Shown: positions 11,211 through 22,989 of the stretch, in pieces | How the letters are laid out: the number at the start of each line of letters is the position of its first letter | Position numbering within the stretch: the stretch's first letter is position 1 | Origin: Ligustrum vulgare | Taxonomy: Eukaryota; Streptophyta; Magnoliopsida; Lamiales; Oleaceae | Direction of reading: 5' to 3' | Assembly (NCBI GenBank): GCA_963555705.1 | Contig: OY743189.1 | Coordinates: 8,945,501-9,009,500 of the forward strand | DNA length: 64,000 nt | The notes under the pieces: model-generated | What the model saw: only the letters and a program-made list of their open reading frames with translations | The model's database searches: none | What the model was told of the DNA's origin: nothing | Program-made: the position numbers and the translations under genes

Positions 11211-13490
11211 TTTATTCCTTTCATCAAACATATCATTTATGATGAGCTTTATATAAATTTTTCATAACTCATTTATGATGTCATAACATGCTATATCAAA
11301 CAATGTTTTACTAATATACCGATTGCATCTTTCACTTCTGGTGAATAATAAAATCTAGAATTCACTTCGGGTGAATAATTAAGCATATTCATTTTCATAT
11401 TCACTTCTAGTGAATAATAAAATATTCATTTTCAAATTTACTTCTAGTGAATAATCAATTTTCCAGATGTCAAAAATAGTACACTCCAATTTCAATTTCA
11501 ACATATTATATCATGGAGTCATTTGTATCATTCTATAGTGATACTACTCTTGGTATATTGAATCTTTTAGTAATGATACATGTATGTTCTTGCATCTCAT
11601 AAAACACAATTTTTTATTTGTATAAGTATAATCAATCATTGAAATATATATCAATTTCGACATATAATCTATAATCATTTTACTTGAATTATCAATGTGC
11701 CGCAATCAACTGGTACATCAAAGAATACTCCCAAAGTACCGAGATGAGATTCATACATTTTGATCTCACTCATTGGTATTTCAAAGAGCTCAAGCTAGTG
11801 ATTTAGGTTATAGTCTCATTCACCATATATAATGTCGTTCTTTGAAAAAAAATTGTATGCAACGATTCGTCTTCTATGACTATGTAATATTTTTCATTTG
11901 CACAAATAACTGCTGGCTTTACACATTTAAGTGTTTGGACTTCAGGTCCTATAACAATAATCCTACATTGGGATATTTATATTTTTCCAAAGTATTTTAT
12001 ATTTTATCAGCCTCATTTTCACAAGAGAGTTGTGTAATGTATGTAGTCGAATTATTTCTTGATTCTTTTTCATCTAAATATATATCCATCATAAGTATTT
12101 AGCCTCAAAGGGCCATCTCAATTATTCCAAAGATATTTATTTTTTGGAATCAATTGCATTTCGCTTTAGGCGTGGTCATGCTTCATGTGTGTCATACATT
12201 TTTCAATCATTTAATCTCCCCCAAATTCTGAGAGATCTTGTATTATATCAGCAAAAATTCTGCAACACATGCATTCATAATTAGGGATATAATCTCAATC
12301 ACATATCTCAGTGCGTTTTGTTGAGGTGTATACATAACGCACTTCTTCCAAATCATAAAGCTTCTTGAGCTAATCCCTGTTTCATCATATTGACATATAT
12401 AGAATATTGTTGTATGATAAACAATTTCTAAACAAGTTATTCTGATAGTAAATAATTTGAAGCTTTTAATCGGGATTATCTAACCGTTCATTATAGAACT
12501 TCTGGTTCAATACGGTTTATTTCACTTCTATGTATGAATATTTGGTTTAATACAATATCGATAAAATTTTGGTTCAATACAATATATATTTCACTTATGT
12601 ACTTCTGGTCGATACTATATACATATTTCACTTGTATGTATGAACTTCTGGTTCAATACAATATTTATTTGTTCGAATTTATAAATCAGTATACCTTGAT
12701 TTATTATATCTAAAAATGTGATTGGAACGAAATATCAAGAAAATGATCATTGTTCCCATCTTTTGATTACAAATCTTTCCCCTTCTTGGTGGAATCAATG
12801 AGATGAGGAGCCACCGCTCTTTTACGTGTTAAATAATGCGTTTAAATAAATCATTTGGTAAGAAGATTAGATCCATCAAATGGATATTATATTATCAAAT
12901 ATTCTCAAATACTACTCTAATCTTTCAATAAATATTTTGAAAAAGATTTACCGAATTCGACTTGAAAGATTGAGGCTACTGATGAATCAAGGTATCCCAG
13001 AAGATGTTCCTTAGTTGATCGAAGCAAAAGTTCAATTATCTGGTGAATTACCAGATTCATTTTCTAAGCACATGCCTAACTTAGGTAAGAGTACTTTTGC
13101 AAAGAAGCGAAGAGAAAAAGATTGAAGGGTTGTTACAAATGTGCTCGATGGACATGTGATACCCGTCGTAAATCAATAGAATATTCATCCAGAAATTGAG
13201 ATGATAAAATAGATTTCCTTAAAGGTGGACTGAGTAAGGAGTCATTGGATGATATTCAACTGACTCTTGAGTGCACCCTTGTGGGTATATGCAGCGTGAG
13301 TAACTATCTTTATGAGCTCAATTCAACGAAGAGAAAGATCGTTATAGTCTCAACAATATAATATCAAAAGATCTAGTTTACCATCTATTATAAACAATGA
13401 TGTTTTGGTTTCTCAACTTTGATACAAGGTAAATCAGTATAGTGTATATATGTATACATATATATTTTAACAAAGTATTTTATATTTTCA
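11211..13490. other. Interior of the copia-derived element, no recognisable gene
   Basis: AT-rich DNA with no supported protein. It carries dispersed short repeats: CACTTCTGGTGAATAATAAA-like units at 11333-11460 and ACTTCTGGTTCAATACAATA-like units at 12495-12665. A stretch at 12955-13330 looks less random on the plus strand (a frame with SGELPDSFSKHMP), but I cannot name it. Confidence 0.5.
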
Positions 13491-13737
13491 TTTTTCGCGT
13501 ATTAACATTTTGTCACTCAGAGACCACCGAAAGATTGTCCATTATGGAGCATTAAATATGCTGTCAGAGATATGATCAAAAGTGGTATCATTTAGTCAAA
13601 AATAAATAGCAACTTTTTCAAAAGACGAGCAGTAAATAGTGAATATTTTCCAGTTTAAAAAGTCAAGTAATTTCGCAGTTTAATGCATCCCAAAATAACA
13701 TTTTCTTGTAAGTTCTTCTTTCTTATGCTTTTAAAAG

Positions 13738-14388
13738 ATGGAAGGATCAAAATTTCGACAGATCAAAACTATCTATATATTTTGTGGATCAAAAATCGGG
13801 AAAGGCTTTGAGTATCTAGAAGCATCAGTGCTTCTAGGGAAGAAGTTGGGAGAGAGATGTATCAATCTAGTGTATGGAGGGGGTAGCAGTGGATTGATGG
13901 GTTGTATTTCTCAATTTGCTCAAACAGAGAAAGCGAGAGTAATATGTGTTATACCTATTCCTTTAGCTGATATTGCAGGAAAAATACGAGGGCATGGAGT
14001 ACATATGTTATATATCCATGAACGCATAACTTGCATGTTATATGGTTTTGATGCCTTCATTGCCGCCTGGAGGTTTTGGTACTTTAGAGGAAATCTTTAA
14101 TATTACCTCATGGGCTCAGCTAGGTCTTCATAATAAGCCTATTAGTCTTCTAAATGTTAACAACTTCTTTGATGGTTTACTAACATTTCTTGATTATGAT
14201 GTAGAACAAGGATTCATCTCTCCATTTCTAAGAGGATCCTTATTTCTGCTCCCACTATTGATGAACTGTTGGAAAAGTTACAATCATATGTTCCAATGCA
14301 AGATTCAGCAGGAGTTAAGATAGATTGGTCGCAAGGAAGGGCTACCAAGCCAAAATGGAGTCCGGTTAATGTAAATTTAACCTTGTGA
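13738..14388 (+). pseudogene. Intronless copy of a LOG-type cytokinin phosphoribohydrolase, two frameshifts
   Basis: LOG enzymes release active cytokinin bases from cytokinin ribotides in the cytosol. The frame opens MEGSKFRQIKTIYIFCGS, with LVYGGGSSGLMG at about residues 41-52 and FDAFIA near 104. A frameshift near 14065 leads to the family signature PGGFGTLEE (about 14064-14090), then [20 protein letters not shown] second shift near 14230 restores the first frame, and the copy ends with [15 protein letters not shown] and TGA at 14386-14388. The length (217 codons) is normal for the family. Plant LOG genes normally have several introns and none is seen here, so this is probably a retrocopy. 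The Arg-Lys pair after the catalytic loop is degenerate (HERI). It lies antisense to the copia-derived element that contains it. Confidence 0.85.
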
Positions 14389-14580
14389 ATCTCTAAAATA
14401 TTGTGGGTAGTAATATTGAGGATTTTATGAATATTTGAACTTAATCTTATGAACCTCAAAAAGATTACGGGTGGTAGAGTACTAAGTATTCTTACTCTTG
14501 AGACACACAAAAAGATTAGGAATGGTAGAGTGCGGAGTATTCTTACTCTTGAGACACGCCTCTACTTTTGAGGATCATAA
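14388..14580 (+). repeat. Tandem repeat of about 64 bp after the LOG copy
   Basis: Two to three diverged units contain AAAGATTANGGGTGGTAGAG and TATTCTTACTCTTGAGACAC. The units end near 14565. No coding potential. Confidence 0.6.
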
Positions 14581-15112
14581 ATGTTTCCCACTTTTTGTGT
14601 TTTGCATGTATCTCTTTTCTTGATATGTTTCAGTATGACTCCTTTATGCTTCTTCAGGAGTAATAATAATAATATCATTTCAGTATGTTTAGATGATAAT
14701 CTTTACTTCTTCTAGAGTAAATATGTACTTCTTCTGGAGTACGTAAGTGCTTGTACAAGAACTTTGATCAAATCTGTTTATCTCGATCATATAATATTTA
14801 TCTCGTAATACTGATGAGATTATTTTCACATTAGTCATATCCGTGCTATCATGTGATATTATCTTATCATACATCAATATTTTTCTTGTTGGATAATTTA
14901 TTTTCATCTATCCTTTCAATACAGATATGGTAACTTCTGGTACAGTTTGATAAAATATTTTCATCAACATCCAACAAATTTTTGGTAATGATAACTTCTG
15001 GTACCATTTTATAAAATATTATTTAACTTTTGGTAATGGTAACTTCTAGTACCATTTGTCGAAATATCAAATAACAATAATATCAAATTTATAAAAGCAG
15101 AAATATTTAAAA
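14581..15112. other. Non-coding interior with short ACTTCTGGTA repeats
   Basis: Only short repeats are visible, such as CTTCTTCTGGAGTA (14700-14745) and ACTTCTGGTACCATTT (14930-15060), like those at 12495-12665. Confidence 0.45.
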
Positions 15113-15290
15113 CCAGTAGAACCAATCATATAGGTGGTAGCGTAATATGTAAATTTAAAACTGATAAAACCAACCATATAGGTGGTAAAGTAATATGTAT
15201 ATTTAAAACTGATAAAACCAAACATATAGGTGGTAGCATAATGTGTATATTTAAAACTGATAAAACCAACCATATAGGTATTGTCAATAT
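15113..15290. repeat. 51-bp tandem repeat, about 3.5 copies
   Basis: The unit is roughly AAACCAACCATATAGGTGG, then TAGCGTAATATGT and ATTTAAAACTGATA. It gives a repetitive minus-strand frame with no resemblance to a real protein. Beyond it, to the primer site near 16200, I see no gene. Confidence 0.75.
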
Positions 15291-16188
15291 AATGAAATAA
15301 TTACATTTCATAAGTGAGCAAGTCATATCTCCAAATCCAGTCAAGCTATTCATAAAAGTCTAGGTCGTTACGATAATGAGTCATGTTTAGTCAATATATA
15401 AATCTAGTCAATAGCATTCCAATAAATCACTGTATAATTAAATTACTTGTACTTTAAATAAGTATTTCCCTTTGACTGTTTTATTTCGTTTAAACTGTTT
15501 CATTTATCTAATTGATCACATATTAGTATTAATTAATTGATAATATATTTTTTCGTTAATACTAATCACATGATCAATATGCATAATTAAACTAGTTAAA
15601 ATATGAATTATTTTGGAATCTTACTTGCTGTTTCCTACCAAATTAGTGGACACCACATCATGACTTTTCCTAGTGTTGGAAGAACTTTTCCAATTGCAAT
15701 TGCTTTTCCATTAGTATTGTCAACCCCTTTATTCATATTGTCCAACACCCAATCATTGCTAGCCTTGTTTGCCTTTTACGCAATTAATGAGAGTAGATTG
15801 GTATTGTGTAATCTTCTGGGAAGGAGAGAGATGCAGATATCCATCCCAAGATTTCCCTTGAGCAAGGCAAGGATAAAGTGGAGCTTTAGGATGCAATCTC
15901 AGTTGCGAGATCCAAATTAGCTTAAGAAAATTGCAGCTGCAGAAACATGAATTTCTTTAGATTTGGAATTTAATAGTGGGGTTGCATATATGGAAATTTT
16001 GAATCTGGAATCTACAATTTCCAATATCGAAAATTTTGGATAAATCACGGAAGAAGATTTGGGGGGAAATTTGGACTCGTTTTTCTTGACCGCACTCGTG
16101 ATTTGTTTTTCAGATTTGGAAGTTATTGACGTGAAAATAATACGGATCTAAGAAGTAAGAATTTTTCAACTCATTTTGACTAGAGACT

Positions 16189-16201
16189 CGTGCTGATAAC
16201 G
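16189..16201 (-). other. Primer-binding-site-like sequence
   Basis: The minus strand reads CGTTATCAGCACG immediately downstream of the LTR end ACAACA. The TATCAG core resembles the initiator-methionine tRNA primer site common in copia elements. Confidence 0.5.
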
Positions 16202-16398
16202 TGTTGTAAAACTACCAAAATCTTTGAACAAGACAATAGAGAGGTAGAGAGAGATGAGAGAAATCATTCTCATTCAAGTGTGTCAATTCAATGAAATAAG
16301 GCTCCTATTTATAGGAGTGGATAATGGCACAATCATAATAACATAAGTTTTACAGGGCTATAATGGTAATGTCATTCACATATATATTATTTATAACA
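16202..16398 (-). repeat. 5' LTR of the copia-derived element (197 bp)
   Basis: On the minus strand it starts TGTTATAA and ends ACAACA. It contains TATAAATAGGAG at about 60% of its length and then a CTCTCTACCTCTC stretch. The first 133 bp are repeated at 10575-10443. Confidence 0.8.
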
Positions 16399-16848
16399 AA
16401 ATGATACCTTTTTTGTTTGAATATGTTACTTTACCAAACAATTTTTGCCACTAAGTGCCACACCCTCATATGTGAGTGTGTGGGGCCGCTCGGAGCTACT
16501 CCACCCCCCATGTGAGGGGGATGGCACCCGGTGTGATAGAGTAGCATTACTCTTTTTTTTTCTTTTTTTTTTTTTGGATTTATTTAGAATTTGAGAGGGT
16601 CTATATACAACTATACGTTTGATATTCATCTAAAATGTTCATTTTTTTGTTCAGGTACTATTAAACGTATGGTTACCTCATTTGGAAGAGAAAAAAAACT
16701 GATTCTTGTTCAAAAGGTTGCTAATTTGTCCTACTAATTTGATCAAAATGATGGGGCAGTTTTAATGTGATTTACATAACTGGATGCAGTAATTGAAAAG
16801 CCTGCTAATTTGTCCAGGCTTTTGATATGAATGTACGCATATGGATGT
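16399..16848. other. Stretch without a recognisable gene
   Basis: A poly-T run of about 20 lies at 16552-16575. GC-rich DNA at 16440-16545 contains CCACCCCCCATG. I see no ORF or terminal repeat that I can assign. Confidence 0.4.
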
Positions 16849-17610
16849 TCAATACTTGTCAAAACCTATTTTGATCATATGTTCTATTATCATATTTCTT
16901 ATCCCTAGGTTTGTTTGGTATGAAATTTTTATTTTGATAGTCTTTAGCCTGTCTGGGATTATTTCTATTTTGGTTCCAGCCTCTGAAATTACCTCTAAAA
17001 GAGTTCCTACCCCTTTGTGATGTGGACTCAACATTATAGGCCTCTTTGTGCTCTGACTTAGATTCTAATTCTTTATTTTTAAGAGATGTATGAATTATTT
17101 AAACAGACAATTTCTGACCTCCATATTATAAAGCATTCCTAATGTCCTTATACTTATCCCCCATACCATTTAGCAAACACACAACTCTCTGGTCCTCAGT
17201 GGTTTTCTCTCCAGCATTTAAAAGGTCCTGAGTTATTCTATTGAACCTGTCTATGTTCTCTTCAGCACCTAAAGTAGGATCAAACTTGAAGTTAAAAAAT
17301 TGTTTCCACAAAAAACATTTGTTTGGTAAAGAGACAATAAGAAAAAGTTCTTCAAGTTTGTCCCATAGGTCTGCAGCTGTTTTGGTATCCTCTACTTTCC
17401 TAATCACTGTATCGGATAGGTGAAGGAACAGGGTACTCCAAGCAAGTTCATCTAATTCAGTTCTTCTTTCCTCAGTCATGTTTTCAGGCCAGTTCTCATC
17501 TATTGCTTTAGCACATTTCAGTTGAAGTAGAGGGCTTTAATTTTCTGTCTCCATAAACTAAAATCCCCTTTCCTATTCCATATTTCAACTTCAAACTTAG
17601 CAGTATTCAT
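16849..17610 (-). pseudogene. Copia-type gag polyprotein fragment
   Basis: The ATG is at 17610. The start MNTAKFEVEIWNRKGDFSLW is typical of copia gag (DUF4219/UBN2 families). A one-base frameshift near 17525 leads into 17479-17126, with TAADLWDKLEELF and RFNRITQDLL. After TAA-type interruptions an Asn/Arg-rich region follows (about 17034-16849), which in such proteins precedes the CCHC knuckle. The knuckle, protease and pol are missing. It lies downstream of the LTR and primer site at 18710-18270 on the same strand. Confidence 0.8.
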
Positions 17611-18269
17611 ATTTAAAACAATTATGGGAGACAATGAATGCACAATAAAGAGTAGGATCAGAACAAAGCAAGCAAATTATGCAGTCAAGTGCAAAATAGG
17701 GTTTTACAAATTTCAGATTGTACATGCAATTCGCAACACAAGGCACAAATTAATACTGCAGATAACAAATTATACAGTAGTGAAACAGACTATGTGCGAG
17801 AATCAGTAAAGATGACTTTTCCTCAACCCTACTTGGGTCGGCCAAGAACTCCCTCAGATTCCCGAATTCTCAAAGGGAATCCCGGACAAAGGTGAGTAAA
17901 AGGGTCCAAGAGGGCTTCAACGGAGGAAACAGAAAGATCAAAAGTAAAGGAAATTAAAGAAACCCTAAAAGAGTTTCAAGATATCACCTGATTGCTAAGT
18001 TTTCGAAGTTTCTTTTGAAATCTTCAAGCAAAATTAGATCTGACCTCAGATCTTTCACGATCAAGTACCAAAGTGCCAGGTTACCACAAGATCCGTAGCC
18101 AAAATATGCAGATCTTTTTAAAAACTCAATGGTTTCAGAACATTCAACCCTGAGTACGTAAGATCTGGGGTTTAACCACAAAAATTTTGAAGTTTTAAAA
18201 GGAAGAACAAAGATCCCTAAAAAACCCAAAAGAAAAAACCCCAAGATTTTCCGTATCAGAAAACCCTAA

Positions 18270-18282
18270 GTCTCTGATACCA
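18270..18282 (-). other. Copia primer-binding site
   Basis: The minus strand reads TGGTATCAGAGAC, the usual match to the 3' end of initiator-Met tRNA. Confidence 0.75.
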
Positions 18283-18284
18283 CC

Positions 18285-18710
18285 GTAGAGAAATCAAAAC
18301 ACAAACCCAACAAATCTGTGGAATATTATTGATTTAAAAAAAATTGTATAAACGTTTGAATCAAAACTCAGAAATGTTTACAAAAACATCAAAACGCGAA
18401 CTGTGTACAAAGTTCTCAACAAGAAATCCTCAAATCATATAAACAAATTGTGTTTTCTAGAACACGATGTAATCTCTAACACTTTCACAAAGAATATTAC
18501 AAATCTATTCTGAAATCAAAAGTGAAAGAGATGAAAAATCGCCAGAAACAAAGAGGCATATGAGAGAGAGATGAGAGAGTTCTGAATCGTGAGAGAAAAA
18601 AATGAGATGGATTGAATCTGAACGCCTCCTATGCCTTTTCATCTGATTAAAAGGATAAGATGATCCAACGGTCCTAACAGATCCAGGTGGTTGAATCAAC
18701 AGCTCTAACA
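18285..18710 (-). repeat. 5' LTR of the minus-strand copia element (about 425 bp)
   Basis: On the minus strand it begins TGTTAGAGCTG at 18710 and runs to the primer site. The 3' end, CTCTACGG, lacks a clean CA, so that border is approximate. The element is only a 5' fragment: LTR, leader and partial gag. Confidence 0.55.
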
Positions 18711-19087
18711 AATTCTATTTAGATAAGTAAAAGCGTGTTTTGAAACCAAGAATTGGGCTCCGGGTTATGCAAGTGAGATGGGTTAACTGGTTCTGATTTG
18801 GGCTGAAGAAATAGGCTGCAGAGATTGGGTCAATTGACTTCACAGTTTGATTTCATTCTTTTCCTTAACTTTTTCACTTAGTACTAATCTAAAGTTAATT
18901 TTTGTTCAATAACTTATATTTCTTTTGGGATCTAAAGAGATACTGCAATAATTTTGTTTATTATTTAACTGCATGTTGGATCCTTGATTTCTATGAGGGT
19001 TATCATCACCAAGACAATATTGCATGTGTATAAAATGAAGTAAAACAAGCTCTAAACTTCAAAAGTGACTTAATTTACCTTAATCTA
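18711..19087. other. Non-coding AT-rich stretch
   Basis: No ORF, terminal repeat or RNA gene seen. Confidence 0.4.
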
Positions 19088-19378
19088 GAATTTTCAGATT
19101 CTTGAATAATATTAGTGGTATAGCTTAAAGTTAATTTCAGATTCTTGAATTCTTGAATAATGTTACTTACATATTTTAAAGTTATTTTCAGATTCTTGAA
19201 ACAGTTTATTTAGAGTACTTTAAAGTAATTTTTCAGATTCTTAAATAATGTTGATTTGATACTTTAAAGGAAATTTTCAGATTTCTGAATGATGATATTT
19301 GGGGAATTTAAAGTTAAATTCAGATTCTTAAATAAAGATAATTGAGTATTTTAAAGTTATTTTCAGACTTTGGATGAA
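19088..19378. repeat. Minisatellite, unit about 60 bp
   Basis: Five to six diverged units contain TTTTCAGATTCTTGAATAAT and TTTAAAGTTA. It may belong to the long gypsy LTR whose end is at 21574. Confidence 0.65.
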
Positions 19379-19923
19379 TTCATAAGCACTTTGTTACAAT
19401 TACATCTTTAAGTAGATGTGTCAAAGTTTAGTTTCTGATTCTTTAAATTATTTCCAGCAACTTGTAAGTCCTTTGATCTTTATTTTTTGTTTAAATATAA
19501 GTTTACTCTTAATCACTCTAAGTGTAGCAAGCTTTCTCCTTTAAATGGTAATAATTCTTCAATTATGTGAAGCACATGTGAGCTTAATTGATATACTTAG
19601 TAGTTAAAACTTCTGTTATGTTAAGTTCAAAGAGTTCTATCTTGCATGCAAAGACTTGAGCAAAACTATGTGCTTTTATGTTGATCAAGTGAAGTGTTTA
19701 GAAGTTTTGATTTCATGAGCATCAGATGTTGAGATGTAACTCTCATGCAAAGTCTTAAATGTATTCATGTTTCACTCTCTAAGCATGCAGTTAGGCTCGA
19801 AAGTATACCTAAGAATGTGCATAAATAAGAATAGAACTCTAAGATGTTAAGTATTCACCAGTTTGAATTCTAGATGCCCAATGGGATAGTTCCCGTATTG
19901 TACCGGAAGGGTACCAGAATTGT

Positions 19924-20147
19924 GCCGAAAGTAGGAATGGCAAAACGGCTCGTCAGTTCGAGCCGCTTGGGCTCGGCTCGAAAAAAGCTCGGGCTAAGCT
20001 CGGCTCGCGGCTTGAGATTTCGAGCCGAAGCTCGAGCCGAGCTTTTTTTTAAGAGACAGGCTTTGGCTCGGCTCGGCTCGAGCTTTGGCTCGAAATCTCG
20101 ATGGATGCTTGATCAATGAATTTCGACCACGAGCTCGGCTCAACTTG

Positions 20148-20213
<66 letters not shown>

Positions 20214-20463
20214 TTTCAATAAAAATTTATGAATTTTTGCTATAAAAATTAAATTAAATTAAAAGCTCGGGACTTGGCTCCACTCGGCTCGGAAAAAGCT
20301 CGAGCTAAAGCTCGGGTCGAGTCTTATTTTTTGGGACTAGCTTTAGCTCGGCTCGACTCGAGCTAAAAAAATCTCAACCCCTAAAAGCTCGAGCCAAGCT
20401 CGAGCCTTAATCTTCGGCTCGCGAGCCGGCTCGGCTCGGCTCGTTGACATCCCTAGCCGAAAG
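19924..20463. mobile_element. hAT-type miniature element (19932-20455) with 8-bp target duplication
   Basis: The ends are inverted repeats: TAGGAATGGCAAAACGG at the left and, reading inward from the right, TAGGGATGTCAACGAGC. The flanks carry identical 8-bp copies GCCGAAAG at 19924-19931 and 20456-20463, as expected for hAT transposition. The interior (524 bp in all) is built of short GCTCG/CGAGC palindromes around a (TA)n run at about 20149-20210. No transposase is encoded. Confidence 0.88.
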
Positions 20464-20580
20464 GGTATCAGATCTTATATTTATCAGAATTGTACCGGAA
20501 GGGTATCAGATCTTACATTTATCAGAATTGTACCGGAAGGGTACTAGATTTGTGCCAGAAGGGTATCAAATCTTATATTA
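20456..20580. repeat. Short minisatellite around ACCGGAAGGGTATCAGA
   Basis: Units GGAAGGGTATCAGATCTTA and ATTTATCAGAATTGTACC alternate. One more unit lies left of the hAT element (19885-19931), so the transposon sits in the repeat. Confidence 0.7.
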
Positions 20581-21299
20581 AGCGCTCCCTGAATACTTAC
20601 TCTTAGAGTAGGGGCCCAAAGAAATTAATAAATGAAGTTAGAGAGTCCATGCATTACATCATGATATGCATATTTTTAATTACATTATTTAATTTGAGAA
20701 TGATATGTAAAATGCAAATTCAAGTATTCTTATGTTGAGATTTCATGAGACAAGATGTTTTATACTTGAGATGATTCCGAACAAATTTATGTGAATTACT
20801 TATTCTCCTCAAAGTTAAGAGGTAAAGTGTGTTTGTATCACATTGATCGTATCTATATGATAACATGCTTAAATAATAATGTGTATCTTTACTCACTAAG
20901 ATTCATAGCTTAAAGTCGTTTTATGACTCTTATGTAGGTCACGAGCTCTAACTATTTGGAGGTTTTACGTACTTAGGGGAGGTCTTTCTCAGATGGATCA
21001 AGTATCATATTATCGCTAAGAGAATAGTGTGGGCAAAGCTTTTCCTATTTTGATGTAAAACTAAGGCTATTCAGCATTAAGATATATAGTAAAATCAAGA
21101 AATCATATTTTGAAATGGTTATAAACGTATATGTCTTGGAAGGATAGAACATGATGTGTAACTATTGTAAGATTTTTAATGACATTTATCGTATTTCCTA
21201 CTTCTGTTTATTTTAGAATGAAATTATTCTTTGTCTTAAACTCCCGCTTATCATTTAATATAAATGAAATCTTAAAAGAAGATTATGAAAGAAGTTTTT

Positions 21300-21460
21300 G
21301 CAACAGGCTATTAGAAGCCTCCTGCAGCTTGAATTCTAGTGCAGCTTTAGGCTATTAGAAGCCTTCTGCGACTTGAATTCCAATACAGCTTTAGGCTATT
21401 AGAAGCCTCCTGCAACTTGGCTCCCAGTTCAGTGTTAGGCTATTAGAAGCCTTCTAAAAT
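21300..21460. repeat. 51-bp tandem repeat, about 3 copies
   Basis: The unit contains TTAGGCTATTAGAAGCC followed by a TCCTGCAGCTTGAATTC-like stretch. It is non-coding and lies in the probable gypsy LTR. Confidence 0.8.
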
Positions 21461-21574
21461 CTGTTTTTCTCTGTTCAAAGGCAAATAAATGAGTAAAGAG
21501 TTTTATGTGTATATTTCAATGTATATATAGTGTCTATGTAAAAAAATAATATATATATGAAAATTTTGAGGTCG

Positions 21575-22637
21575 TGACACGATCGCTCGGTCTAAAAAAA
21601 AAAAATCGGGCCGGACCGGGTCAACCTGGCCATCCCGATTCGGCCTAGTTCGCTGTTTTACGCGGATCTAATGTGTTTTTAGGTATTTTTGGGTGTTTTT
21701 GGAGAGATATAAATACCTAAACATTGATTCAATTAGGTTTAGATTTTATTTCTTGACCCTTTTCACTTTTCTTGTATTTTTCTTTGATTATTGCTCTTTA
21801 ACTCTTGTTGTTTAATGTTTTTAAGTTAAGAAATTATTGTTTTACTTGCTTTCCTTATTTCCAAGCTTGTTATTGTTGTTGTTTTTACCTTTTATCTAAG
21901 AACTCATAACATTTATGGTACATTTATGGCATTATGTATTGGGTTGTTGGAAATATTAATGTATGGTGGAGAAATTTAATTTTTAAAAAAAAAAATCCTT
22001 AAGCATTTATTCCAAAACTTTACTAAAAAGAAAATTTTCTTTATTACCTTATTTTTAATCTTTATTTGGAATATTTTTGATATGTTTGTGTTATTTGTTA
22101 AATGTTGTTTTCATTTTATTATGGGTAAATGTTATTGTGTTGGGAAGTTTCATTAGTTTAATGTTAGTTAAGCATTTTAGGTTGTTTGGATTATGGGTAT
22201 TTATGTTTGTGTTATCATGAGTATGAATGTTGTTTTATGTTTATGTAATCGTTCAAATGTGTTAATATTTTGTTTTATCATTGCAAGTCATTACCCATGT
22301 TAGGTTAAATTGAGATTTCCCATGTTTTGTAACTTAGTTTAATCACCACGTTTTTATTGTCATTATATTACTTTAGTTAATTATCATTTATTCTAGTTTT
22401 TACATTGTTGCTCATTTACTTTAGTTAACTAGTTTTCTTATAATCATGTCTTAATTTATGTTAGTTAGTATTCATCATCAAACCAACTTTTTGTGTTACC
22501 GACTTTTCTTTTAAAATTGAATCAACAATTTTAGTTACAAATCAATCAATTCTCGTGAGTACGATAACCCGGACTTTCAAGTCCACTTTACTACTTGAAT
22601 GCGAACCGTGCACTTACGGTATACGATTTTAGCGAAT
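21575..22637 (+). repeat. 3' part of an Athila-type LTR
   Basis: It parallels the LTR at 44282-45925 in order: the A-rich run, GGGCCGGACCGGGT, ATATAAATACCTAAAC, ATGGAGAAATTTAATTT, ACAAATCAATCAATTCTCG, GTGCACTTACGGTATACGA and TTTTAGCGAA. The 5' part of the LTR is missing where the gypsy LTR ends at 21574. No gag follows it. Confidence 0.7.
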
Positions 22638-22985
22638 AATGTACAATTCCAGTAAATTAAACACATATAATTTTAACAATTCTAATTCAGAAGCATACAT
22701 AGACATATCATAGCACAAAACACAGATCAAATACAAAGCAAAATGTAAACCTACTAGCATAATTGAGAGTATGGGATAAGCGATTGAAGTTGTGGATGCT
22801 AAGCTATAAGTAAAGTGAGTGTTGATACATAAAAGGAAAAAAGTACACAATCCCTAGATTTTATGTTAACTTTTTAAAATTAAAAAACTTAATTTTTTTT
22901 TTTTAAATTCAAGTGTTAATTAGTAATTAATATATATAATATTATATATAATATAACAATACTTATATATTAAATAAAAAAGTCA
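22638..22985. other. AT-rich stretch without a gene
   Basis: Only low-complexity TA-rich sequence (22920-22980) is visible. Confidence 0.4.
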
Positions 22986-22989
22986 AAAA

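Larger units (their letters stand above)
10443..16398 (-). mobile_element. Non-autonomous copia-derived LTR element with captured LOG sequence
   Basis: The element reads on the minus strand. Its 5' LTR is 16398-16202, followed by a TTATCAGCACGAG primer-site-like sequence. Its 3' LTR begins at 10575 after purine-rich AAGGAGGAG and is cut off at 10443 by the Tat element. The part inside the 3' LTR (11210-10600) has motifs typical of the 3' region of Tork-type copia elements (TCTTTTTC and AAGGTTTT blocks on the minus strand). No gag or pol is recognisable in the 5.6-kb interior. Over the 133 bp they share the LTRs differ at 4 positions, about 97% identity, so the insertion is fairly recent. It must move with enzymes from elsewhere. 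Confidence 0.75.
19380..21574 (+). repeat. Probable Ty3/gypsy LTR, right end at 21574
   Basis: The right border is GAGGTCGTGACA, typical of chromovirus-type LTR ends. At 21575 the sequence changes to an Athila-type LTR interior. It contains several minisatellites and a hAT insertion. No primer site follows, so it is a solo LTR or a fragment. The left border is not defined. Confidence 0.4.

Noticed and set aside
12955..13330. Possible copia linker or host gene piece on the plus strand
   Set aside because: Only a weak resemblance (LPDSF block), several stops, and orientation opposite to the surrounding element; not enough to name it.
15603..15920. 105-codon plus-strand ORF in the copia-derived element
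   Set aside because: No family resemblance; hydrophobic composition consistent with chance in AT-rich DNA.
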